From an uncultured Lachnospiraceae bacterium (GTDB lineage Bacteria > Bacillota > Clostridia > Lachnospirales > Lachnospiraceae), in NCBI GenBank assembly GCA_910588655.1, contig CAJUPJ010000001.1, forward strand, positions 171,685 to 235,684: DNA of 64,000 nt, read 5' to 3'. The notes beneath the pieces are model-generated. The model saw nothing but the letters and a program-made list of their open reading frames with translations, was not told the DNA's origin and did no database searches. Made by a program: the position numbers and the translations under genes. Positions within the stretch are counted from its first letter, which is position 1. Every line of letters starts with the position of its first letter. Below are positions 44,219 to 51,539 of this stretch, one piece after another.

Positions 44219-45358
44219 TTAATTATCCCCGCCTGCTTTAAAGTTATATACAGGTTTTAAAATTTTATCTATTTTTACTGTATCACCAATTACACCTGTA
44301 ATGTCGTCAATTTTTCTATATGCAAATGGTGATTCATCTAATGTATCTTTATTGATACATACTGAATGGATTCCTTCCATTGCTTTTTTAAATTCTGAAA
44401 CTGTATGGTGTTCTTTTACTTCAGAGCGTTTATAAATACGGCCTGCACCATGTGGTGCAGAGCAGTTCCAGTCTTCATTGCCAAGCCCTGTGCCAAGTAT
44501 AACACCGTCACGCATATTTACAGGTATAATAACCTTTTCCCCGGCATTTGCACGTATAGCGCCTTTTCTAAGTACAGGTGTACTGCCAGAAAAGTCAACA
44601 TAATTATGTATACATGAATAACAGTCTTCAATACGCCATTTCATCCCTCTTGTAATTTCATCTACCATTGCTTCGCGGTTAGCCGCAGCAAAATCCTGCA
44701 TAATGGCAAGGTCGTGCAGGTATTCATCCAGAAGGCTGCCAGAAAGGCATGTCAGTTCATAAGGGGCATACCCGCCAGAGCCTTTCATCTGCTGTTCATG
44801 CTGTCCTTTCTTTAAGTAATGGGTGGTAACTTCTATTCCTGCATGGCGGCTTCCAGAGTGTATAACAAGATATAAAAACCCATCTTCATCTTTGTCAACT
44901 TCAATGAAATGGTTGCCTCCGCCAAGAGTGCCAATGCTAAGGGCAGCTTTTGCACTGTCTGTTGATTTATAGCTGTAAAGCTTTCCAATGTCAAAAGAAC
45001 GTCCAAGTTTATGCGCGGTTTTGCGGACTTTGCCGCCACAAGGGACATTTTCCCTTATAACAGTATCAAGCTTCTGGAATTCAATATTTTTACTTTTAAG
45101 CTTTGCAATAGTCATTCCACAGCCAATATCCACACCAACCAGGTTTGGCATAAGCGAGCTGCCAACAGTCATTGTAAGCCCTATAGTAGATACTTTTCCA
45201 GGGTGGACATCTGGCATTACCCTGATTTTGCTGCCTGCTGCACTGGGATGGTCACAAAGCATCTGCAGTTGTTTTCTGGCATATTCATCAATAGCATATT
45301 CTTCACTGGCTGCTGTATAAACTATAGCGTTAGTATATTTGCCGTATATAGTAATCAT
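44219..45358 (-). CDS. rtcB: RtcB-family RNA ligase
   Basis: RtcB joins 2',3'-cyclic phosphate or 3'-phosphate RNA ends to 5'-OH ends using GTP and Mn2+. The 379-residue protein shows metal ligands in MPDVHPGK, GVDIGCGM, GGGNHFIE and VIHSGSRHAG, and the guanylated His in SAPHGAGRIYKRSEV. It is shorter than E. coli RtcB and matches the compact RtcB2-like branch. Start: the ATG at 45358 follows AAAGGAG; an in-frame ATG at 45445 would extend it into the adjoining repeat. No archease, rtcA or rtcR gene is nearby. Substrate is unknown. Confidence 0.88.
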   Translation of the reverse strand: MITIYGKYTNAIVYTAASEEYAIDEYARKQLQMLCDHPSAAGSKIRVMPDVHPGKVSTIGLTMTVGSSLMPNLVGVDIGCGMTIAKLKSKNIEFQKLDTVIRENVPCGGKVRKTAHKLGRSFDIGKLYSYKSTDSAKAALSIGTLGGGNHFIEVDKDEDGFLYLVIHSGSRHAGIEVTTHYLKKGQHEQQMKGSGGYAPYELTCLSGSLLDEYLHDLAIMQDFAAANREAMVDEITRGMKWRIEDCYSCIHNYVDFSGSTPVLRKGAIRANAGEKVIIPVNMRDGVILGTGLGNEDWNCSAPHGAGRIYKRSEVKEHHTVSEFKKAMEGIHSVCINKDTLDESPFAYRKIDDITGVIGDTVKIDKILKPVYNFKAGGDN

Positions 45359-45445
45359 GGGAGACTCCTTTCTGGTGCGGCTGGTGGTTTGCGGGTAAAG
45401 TAATTTACTTGTAAGTATACCGGCTGCATCCGTAAATGTCAACAT

Positions 45446-45750
45446 ATGATAATTTGCAGTTATTCTGTGTTTATAACGTACGCAAGGTTTCCATGTTCCA
45501 CTAAATTATTCCATTCCAGGGCACGCTTCCGCTACAACAGCCCACGTAGTGGTACGTAAGAGCCTTAAAAACAGGCTCTTACGTACCAACGGGGAAGTGC
45601 CCCTGTCATGGAATAATATTAGATGGAACACTGGAAACTTGCTGTCTGCTGGTAAAATTCCAGAAAAAACATACACCAGCAGACTTAACAGGATAACAGG
45701 AAATTACCCCATACCCAGTTTATTGTACATGAATTTATGAAATGGACGTG
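45446..45750. repeat. Palindromic intergenic element, copy F
   Basis: In reverse orientation: the left edge ATGATAATTTGCAGTTATTC (45446-45465) pairs with GGATAACAGGAAATTA near 45691, and the tail GGACGTG ends at 45750. The outer arm CTAAATTATTCCATTCCAGG pairs with CCTGTCATGGAATAATATTAG. The conserved inner hairpin (complement of CTACGTGGGCTGTTGTAG) is changed but still pairs. The apical stem TAAGAGCC/GGCTCTTA is unique to this copy. Between 45751 and 46029 follow a partial repeat edge (AGATAACTGTAAAT) and a GGAGGTTATTCTGCCAG companion motif, but no gene. Confidence 0.8.
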
Positions 45751-46029
45751 ATTTACACTAAAACCCAGAATAACAAGATAACTGTAAATGGAGTGGTGGA
45801 GGTTATTCTGCCAGTCACTTGTTAAACAGCGGGATAGTTACAATTTATGGAAAGCTCCTCCATTGTATATTCATTTTTCAACTTGTCATAAAAATTGCAC
45901 CATGATAAAAATAATGCCTGCCAGGGAAACAAAATCACATAAAACATTATAACACAAAATATATGGGAATTGGCAGACTGGTTGAAATGTTAAAAAAACG
46001 ATGAAAGGGGGATAAAATTTCATTTGATA

Positions 46030-46058
46030 TTGAAAAAACTATACAATGATTGTATAAT
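46030..46058 (+). promoter_or_regulatory. Promoter overlapped by a palindromic operator candidate
   Basis: TTGAAA (46030-46035), a 17-base spacer and TATAAT (46053-46058) lie 40 bases before the start codon. The spacer and -10 box contain a perfect 17-base palindrome, TATACAATGATTGTATA (46040-46056), well placed for a repressor. Confidence 0.7.
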
Positions 46059-46097
46059 TTATATATTATATGGCAAGCAGAAAGAGGGTGTACCAGC

Positions 46098-46784
46098 ATG
46101 AAGAGAAGGATTTTGATTTTATCCTGTTTTGTTGTATTAGGTGTATTTTTAGTATTTTGCAATAAAAATATGGGCAGCAGCACAGGGAATAAAAAGGCAT
46201 CAGAGGAAGTTTATAACCGCCTTGAGAGTAAAGGGTTTAAAAGAGTTGATGTTTTAGGAAAGGAATTAAAAAGCAGTAATAATCTTAATTCAGGTAATTT
46301 TAATATGGCAACAGCATGTATGGCATATGAACCAACTATGAAGAATTATATTAAACATGCTGATGCAATAATTAAGGGTGAGGTTACAGGTATAGAATAT
46401 TTTGACTGTAATGGACTTCCGTGGAGCAGGGCCAGTGTAAGTGTACAGGATATTATATTTGGGAATGTAGAAGATGAAATCTGCATTTATTTAATGGAGG
46501 GGTTTTTGTATAATGGTATGGACAGCCTGTCAGCGTTTTCAAGTGATAATATAGGATTACATAATATAGGGGATATTTCAGTTTTTGTATTAAGCATGGA
46601 AAATGGGGAAAATACTTTTGAGAAAGGAAGTTACCAGCGTACATATGGTGCTTATTCAGAATACCGTTATATAAAAGATAAGGAAGAGTATTTTATTGAT
46701 GATACAAGGATAGATGGGAATTTAAATGAAACAGAGCTTATTTCCAGGATAAAGCATTTTATTGATAAAAGTAATAAAAAATAA
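46098..46784 (+). CDS. Membrane-anchored extracellular protein, type B of a local paralogous family
   Basis: This 228-residue protein has an N-terminal membrane anchor (about 5-21) and an extracellular domain of unknown family. Its key stretch DADAIIKGEVTGIEYFDCNG resembles small beta-barrel proteins that start with a repeated 'AD-I--GEV' strand. It then has VQDIIFGNVEDEICIYLMEG and HNIGDISVFVL. A broken paralogue lies at 55617-56288 and more distant type A relatives lie beside it. The start ATG at 46098 follows GAGGG. It is followed by a strong terminator, so it forms a single-gene unit. Function is unknown. Confidence 0.7.
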   Translation: MKRRILILSCFVVLGVFLVFCNKNMGSSTGNKKASEEVYNRLESKGFKRVDVLGKELKSSNNLNSGNFNMATACMAYEPTMKNYIKHADAIIKGEVTGIEYFDCNGLPWSRASVSVQDIIFGNVEDEICIYLMEGFLYNGMDSLSAFSSDNIGLHNIGDISVFVLSMENGENTFEKGSYQRTYGAYSEYRYIKDKEEYFIDDTRIDGNLNETELISRIKHFIDKSNKK

Positions 46785-46794
46785 TCTATGCAAT

Positions 46795-46849
46795 AACAAC
46801 TATAAAAGCAGGGCAGATGTATGCCCTGCTTTTATAGTTGTTTCTTTAT
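46795..46849. terminator. Very strong terminator hairpin
   Basis: A perfect 21-bp stem (46795-46815 with 46822-46842) contains AGCAGGGCA/TGCCCTGCT, has a 6-base loop and is followed by TCTTTATA. The gap from here to 47123 otherwise holds only AT-rich sequence. Confidence 0.9.
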
Positions 46850-47123
46850 ATAACATCAGCTCCGTATACAGGGGTTAAGAGCGTAATTATACCATTTTAT
46901 AAATGTTATTTTTTAATTATATTATAAATTTTTGCTTTAAAATTTGTTGAATATGTATAAAATTATTGTAATACTAAAAAACTACTTTACGAAACAATAA
47001 ATTTAAGTTATTATGTATTTAGTTCTAAGTTAAATTGTATATTTATAATTTTAGGGAAAAACTAGTTCCAGGGGGAATACAGAAGGGAGTCTGACATATT
47101 ATGTTAGCAGATTGGAGGAGAAT

Positions 47124-47990
47124 TTGAAAATTGCGTTTTGGAGCAATGTAAGAGGAAGAAGCGGAGTAACTACTAATATGGTGTGTATTTCAGCACTGGC
47201 ATCAATAGCAGGTGCGGGAAAAGCTGTTTTGTTAGAAAACCATTATAGTTGTAACAGCATTGCAAATATTGTACTTCCTGGAGAACAAGTAGAACTGCTT
47301 AAAGAAAGTGGAAGATATTATAACAGGGAGGGGATGGAATATGTGCTTAAAGGGCTGTATTCAGGAAAGGATGGCGGGGAACTCCTGCGCCATGCAGCAA
47401 TGCCGCTATTATATACAAGCATGTATTACCTGCCACAAAGTTACATAATTAATAAGGAAGTTTTTAATTATGAATTCAGTCTTGTTTATAAAAAACTATT
47501 TGATACTCTTGAAATTTTTTCAGATAATGTATTTATTGATACAGAGCGTAATGAGAATTTAAGTTCCAATGCAATTTTAACTGAGGCAGACCTTGTAGTT
47601 GTAAACCTGGCACAAGATAAAGTGGCATTAAATGAATTTTTTGAAAATTATTCTTCTATAAAGGAAAAATCTGTATATTTAATCGGTGCATACCAGCCAG
47701 AGCTTTTATTTAATTACCGCAGAATATGCTATGAATACCATATCCCAAGGGACAGGATTGGAATTATACCATATAATATTGAATTATCAGAAGCAATGTC
47801 GGAAGGACGTATATTACAGTTCCTTAACAGGAATTATGAAAAAGCATCAGGCAGGGAAAATGATTACTTTATGCGCCATTGTAAAAAATCTTCTATAATG
47901 GTCAGGAAAAATCTTATAAATCTCCGTAAAAGAAAAAAAGAAGAAGCAACAGAAAACTATATAAAAAATTTTAACCCATTTGTATTATAG
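47124..47990 (+). CDS. CpaE/TadZ-like MinD-superfamily protein with altered P-loop
   Basis: The 288-residue protein has a MinD/ParA fold. The N-terminal strand and P-loop read IAFWSNVRGRSGVTTNMVCI. Later stretches are VFIDTERNENLSSNAILTEADLVVVNL and RIGIIPYNIELSEAMSEG, which resemble the switch and C-terminal regions of MinD-type ATPases. Both canonical P-loop lysines of KGGVGKT are replaced, as in CpaE/TadZ proteins that localise pilus machinery. Start: TTG at 47124, 5 bases after GGAGGA. No tad/flp genes are nearby, so it is an orphan. The C-terminus is basic (RKRKKEE). Confidence 0.7.
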   Translation: MKIAFWSNVRGRSGVTTNMVCISALASIAGAGKAVLLENHYSCNSIANIVLPGEQVELLKESGRYYNREGMEYVLKGLYSGKDGGELLRHAAMPLLYTSMYYLPQSYIINKEVFNYEFSLVYKKLFDTLEIFSDNVFIDTERNENLSSNAILTEADLVVVNLAQDKVALNEFFENYSSIKEKSVYLIGAYQPELLFNYRRICYEYHIPRDRIGIIPYNIELSEAMSEGRILQFLNRNYEKASGRENDYFMRHCKKSSIMVRKNLINLRKRKKEEATENYIKNFNPFVL

Positions 47991-48128
47991 TTTACACTGC
48001 GCCAGCCCATAAAGTCCATATATTTTATAAGAAGATTACATCATATGGGGCATGTTTTCCGCAACTATAGGCAGTGGGCAGTTTATCCATATTAGTGGCG
48101 GTTAGCAGAATAACCTCTCCCGCCAACA

Positions 48129-48437
48129 TTTGCAATTATCTTGTTACTACTGCTTTTTGTGTAAATTTACAGGTTTATAATGGCAGGTTTCACGTGCCAG
48201 ATGCCAGTAATATTCCGTAAAAGGGGTACTTTAAGCCCGCCGGCATTTAAGCCATGTATTTAATGTTACGAAAGAAACGCCAGTTTATTTTGGAACATTA
48301 AATACATGGCTTTATGTGCCGTTGCGTGGCTTACCGTAGCGCAAGCGTACCCCATTTACGGAATATTCTGGCTCTGGCACAGAAACCGTCCGTCATCCAA
48401 TACACAAAAATCCACACAAGCACAAGATAACTGCAAA
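48129..48437. repeat. Palindromic intergenic element, copy G
   Basis: The edges TTTGCAATTATCTTG (48129-48143) and CAAGATAACTGCAAA (48423-48437) pair with one mismatch. The outer arm has GTAATATTCCGTAAAAGGGGTAC pairing with GTACCCCATTTACGGAATATTC, as in copy C. The conserved inner hairpin is CCGTTGCGTGGCTTACCGTAGCG near 48319-48341. The apical stem GCCATGTATTTAATGTT with AACATTAAATACATGGC (48251-48309) is the longest of the set. It lies 16 bases before the -35 box of the next gene. The 47991-48128 stretch before it holds the companion motif but no gene. Confidence 0.85.
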
Positions 48438-48452
48438 TTAATTAAATTCATT

Positions 48453-48481
48453 TTGACACCACTGGTAAAAAAGTGTATAAT
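48453..48481 (+). promoter_or_regulatory. Consensus promoter of the GS-like/ANTAR/carAB run
   Basis: TTGACA (48453-48458), 17 bases, TATAAT (48476-48481): a perfect consensus, about 50 bases before the start codon. The leader is too short for a riboswitch or an ANTAR target hairpin. Confidence 0.85.
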
Positions 48482-48529
48482 AGGAAAAATGCGTAAAACT
48501 GTAGTTTTTACCAGATAGGAGGATATACA

Positions 48530-49843
48530 ATGGCAAAGTATACCAGGCAGGATATACTGGACCTTATAGGACAGGAGGATATAGAATTTATACGCCTCCA
48601 GTTTACTGATATATCAGGCAGGCTTAAAAATATGGCAACAACCATTAAACAGATTGATAAAATCCTGGACGGGCATTACAGGTTTGACTGCAAAGCTATT
48701 GATGGTTTTGGCGGTATGGGATATGAAGAACTGTTTCTTGTACCAGATTTAAGCACATTTGTAATTTTTCCATGGCGTCCGCAGAACGGCAAAGTTGCAC
48801 GTTTCCTTTGTGACGTTGTAAAACCAGATGGTACACCATTTGCAGGTGACAGCAGGTATATATTGAAGAAAGCCATAAAAGAGGCAGAAAGCATGGGATA
48901 TAGTTTTAATACAGCTATTAAAAATGAATTCTTCCTTTTTGATATTGGAGAAAACGGAGAGCCGGCCAATTATTCAAGTGAGAGGGGCGGCTATTTTGAT
49001 GTGGGGCCGGCAGACTGCGGGGAGAATGCAAGGCGTGATATGGTACTGTATCTCGCAGATATGGATATAGATGTTGAAACATCATACCATTCAGATGAAG
49101 CTGCCCAGCATGTACTTGGTTCAGCGTATGCACCGCCGCTTGAAATGGCAGACAGCATTATGACAACAAGGCTTGTTGCCAGGACTGTTGCAAAAAGGCA
49201 TGGGCTGCATGCAACATTTATGCCTAAGCCAAGGACAGATGCAAAAGGTTCAGGGGCACATTATATATTTTCACTGGATAAAGATGGCAGGAATATTTTT
49301 ACAGACAATAAGGATAAATTTGGCATAAGTGAAGAAGGATATTATTTTATGGCAGGAATACTTAAACATATTGCTGGCATGTCACTTATTACCAATCCTA
49401 TAGTTAATTCATATAAAAGGCTTGTGCCTGGCTATCTTGCTCCTGTTACTGCTGTGTGGTCAACAACAGATGCAAGCCCGTTAATAAGGCTCTCATCAAT
49501 AGGTTCAGATGGCGGGCGCGTTGTGCTTAGAAGCCCGGATGGTGCGGCAAACCCTTACCTTGTAATTGCGCTCTGCCTTGCAGCAGGCATGGATGGTATA
49601 AAGAACCAGGTTAAACCGCCCGCATGTATGGAAGAATTAAGCATGGAGGAGATAAAAAATGCAGAAGTGCTTCCAAGGACTTTGCACGAAGCTGTAAATC
49701 TTTTTAAAAAGGACAGTTTTATACAGGAAATACTTGGCAGCCATATTTCAGGGCAGATGGTAAAGGCAAAGGATTTGGAATGGAATGAATATTGCAAGCA
49801 GGTTACATTGTGGGAAACAGAACAGTATCTTCCAACAATATGA
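48530..49843 (+). CDS. Glutamine-synthetase-like protein, probable pseudoenzyme
   Basis: The 437-residue protein is a full-length type I glutamine synthetase in fold and in many signatures (GLHATFMPKP, VNSYKRLVPGY, ANPYL, MDGIKNQ). However, by alignment from memory with Salmonella and Bacillus GlnA, several active-site residues are changed. The E129 position is Lys131, E212 is Ser188, E220 is Val195, and E357 is Val332. The flap E327 (GYEAP) is Leu303, and the NRS arginine is Ala315. E131 (Glu133) and H269 (His244) remain. Four of six metal ligands are thus lost, so ordinary synthetase activity is doubtful. It is followed 36 bases later by an ANTAR regulator gene and then carAB. A sensor or scaffold role is inferred. 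Confidence 0.8.
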   Translation: MAKYTRQDILDLIGQEDIEFIRLQFTDISGRLKNMATTIKQIDKILDGHYRFDCKAIDGFGGMGYEELFLVPDLSTFVIFPWRPQNGKVARFLCDVVKPDGTPFAGDSRYILKKAIKEAESMGYSFNTAIKNEFFLFDIGENGEPANYSSERGGYFDVGPADCGENARRDMVLYLADMDIDVETSYHSDEAAQHVLGSAYAPPLEMADSIMTTRLVARTVAKRHGLHATFMPKPRTDAKGSGAHYIFSLDKDGRNIFTDNKDKFGISEEGYYFMAGILKHIAGMSLITNPIVNSYKRLVPGYLAPVTAVWSTTDASPLIRLSSIGSDGGRVVLRSPDGAANPYLVIALCLAAGMDGIKNQVKPPACMEELSMEEIKNAEVLPRTLHEAVNLFKKDSFIQEILGSHISGQMVKAKDLEWNEYCKQVTLWETEQYLPTI

Positions 49844-49879
49844 CATTAGTAAAAAACGCCACTAGACAGGAGGTTTTGA

Positions 49880-50437
49880 ATGGCGGCAATAATAGTTGCA
49901 TTTCCAAAACTAGAAGATGCTAAGAAATTAAGGAAACTTCTTATCAGGAATGGTTACGATGCAAGTGTGGTATGTGACAGTGGTGCACAGATTGCCAGTG
50001 CAGCCAACCATTTAGATGGAGGGGTAGTAATATGCGGGTATAAATTTAAGGATATGCACTATTCCGAAATAAATAATTACCTGCCAAAAGGTTTCCAGAT
50101 GCTGCTGCTTGCTTCACCTGCAAAGCTTGCAGATTGTGACAGCAGTATAATGTGCCTTGCAATGCCTTTCAGGGTACAGGATTTGTTAGATACGCTGGAA
50201 ACAATGATGATACAGTATAACCGCTGGCGTAAAAAGCAGAAAAACCAGCGTAAGGAAAGGCCAGAAAATGATAAAAAGGTAATTACAGCGGCAAAGGAGC
50301 TTTTAATGGAACGTAACAATATGACAGAAAGCGAAGCCCACCGCTATATACAGAAAATTAGCATGGACAGTGCTGTCAATATGGCTGAAACTGCCCAGAT
50401 GATAATAGAACTAAACGGAAAGGAATGGGAATTATAG
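49880..50437 (+). CDS. ANTAR-domain antitermination-type regulator
   Basis: The 185-residue protein has a receiver-like N-terminal domain (residues 1-115) starting AAIIVAFPKLEDAKKLRKLL. The expected phospho-aspartate region (GGVVICGYKFKDM) lacks the canonical Asp, suggesting a pseudo-receiver. The C-terminal ANTAR domain contains KVITAAKELLMERNNMTESEAHRYIQK and ends ETAQMIIELNG, typical of RNA-binding three-helix ANTAR domains that prevent termination at paired hexaloop hairpins. It lies between the GS-like gene and carA; its RNA target is not apparent in the window. AGGAGG precedes the ATG. Confidence 0.85.
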   Translation: MAAIIVAFPKLEDAKKLRKLLIRNGYDASVVCDSGAQIASAANHLDGGVVICGYKFKDMHYSEINNYLPKGFQMLLLASPAKLADCDSSIMCLAMPFRVQDLLDTLETMMIQYNRWRKKQKNQRKERPENDKKVITAAKELLMERNNMTESEAHRYIQKISMDSAVNMAETAQMIIELNGKEWEL

Positions 50438-50438
50438 T

Positions 50439-51539
50439 ATGAAAGCGTTTCTAATTTTAGAAGATGGGACGGTATTTGAAGGCAAAAGCATTGGTGCATG
50501 CAGGGAGGTTATTTCCGAAATAGTATTTAACACATCAATGACAGGATACCTGGAGGTGCTTACAGACCCTAGTTATGCCGGGCAGGCAGTAACAATGACA
50601 TATCCGCTTATAGGCAACTATGGGGTGGCTTATGAGGATATGGAGTCGCTTAAAGGCTGGCCGGATGGCTTTATAGTCCGGGAAATTTCCCGTATGCCAA
50701 GTAATTTCCGTTCAGAAGATACTATACAGCATTTTCTTGAGAAAAATAATATTCCTGGCATCTGTTCAATAGATACGCGTGCCCTTGTAAAGATACTGCG
50801 TGAAAAAGGCACTATGAATGGAATGATTACAACTAATGAAAACTACAATATTGATGAAATTATTCCAAGGCTTAAAGAATATAAAGTTACAGGTGTTGTG
50901 GAAAAGGTTTCATGTGAAAGCAGGCAGGAATATGTGCCTGGAGACATTGGCTCTGTTAAAACAGAAGCAGACAGGAATATTGCAGTAATTGATGTAGGGA
51001 CTAAGAAAAATATTATACGCTGCCTTTTAAACAGGGGATGCAATGTAACTGTATACCCATGTAATTTTGATGCAGCAGAGGTTATAGCAGCAAAGCCTGA
51101 TGGCATAATGATTACAAACGGCCCTGGTGACCCGGCAGAGTGCACAGGCATTATAGAACAGGTAAAAATACTTGCAGACTCAGGCATACCTGTTTTTGCA
51201 ATATGCCTTGGGCACCAGCTTATGGCACTTGCACATGGTGCAAAAACCTATAAGATGAAATATGGGCACAGAGGTGCAAACCACCCTGTAAAGAACCTTG
51301 AAACAGGGAAAGTTTATATTTCATCACAGAACCACGGATATGTAGTTGATATTTCTTCTATAGATGAAAGTATTGCAAAACCTTGGTTTGTTAATGTAAA
51401 TGACGGGACAGCAGAAGGGATTTGTTATACAGGCAAGCCTGTTAAAACTGTACAGTTCCACCCGGAAGCAAACGCTGGCCCAAAAGATTCAGAAATGCTT
51501 TTTGATGAGTTTATGAAGATGACAGGAGGGAATGAATAA
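50439..51539 (+). CDS. carA: Carbamoyl-phosphate synthase small subunit
   Basis: CarA is the glutamine amidotransferase that supplies ammonia to CarB for carbamoyl phosphate, used in arginine and pyrimidine synthesis. The 366-residue protein starts MKAFLILEDGTVFEGKSIG and has the class I GATase triad: nucleophile Cys in FAICLGHQLMALAHG and His/Glu in VQFHPEANAGP. It begins 1 base after the ANTAR stop and its TAA shares a base with the carB start. A decayed copy of part of this gene occurs at 58.1 kb. Confidence 0.96.
   Translation: MKAFLILEDGTVFEGKSIGACREVISEIVFNTSMTGYLEVLTDPSYAGQAVTMTYPLIGNYGVAYEDMESLKGWPDGFIVREISRMPSNFRSEDTIQHFLEKNNIPGICSIDTRALVKILREKGTMNGMITTNENYNIDEIIPRLKEYKVTGVVEKVSCESRQEYVPGDIGSVKTEADRNIAVIDVGTKKNIIRCLLNRGCNVTVYPCNFDAAEVIAAKPDGIMITNGPGDPAECTGIIEQVKILADSGIPVFAICLGHQLMALAHGAKTYKMKYGHRGANHPVKNLETGKVYISSQNHGYVVDISSIDESIAKPWFVNVNDGTAEGICYTGKPVKTVQFHPEANAGPKDSEMLFDEFMKMTGGNE

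Noticed and set aside
45549..45740. Short open frame inside palindromic element F; similar ones at 3515-3712 and 48306-48518
   Set aside because: They run through both arms of a palindrome, are not conserved as protein between copies, and lack ribosome sites.
48482..48529. Riboswitch or ANTAR target hairpins in the leader of the GS-like gene
   Set aside because: Fewer than 50 bases lie between promoter and start codon and no stable hairpin pair is seen.
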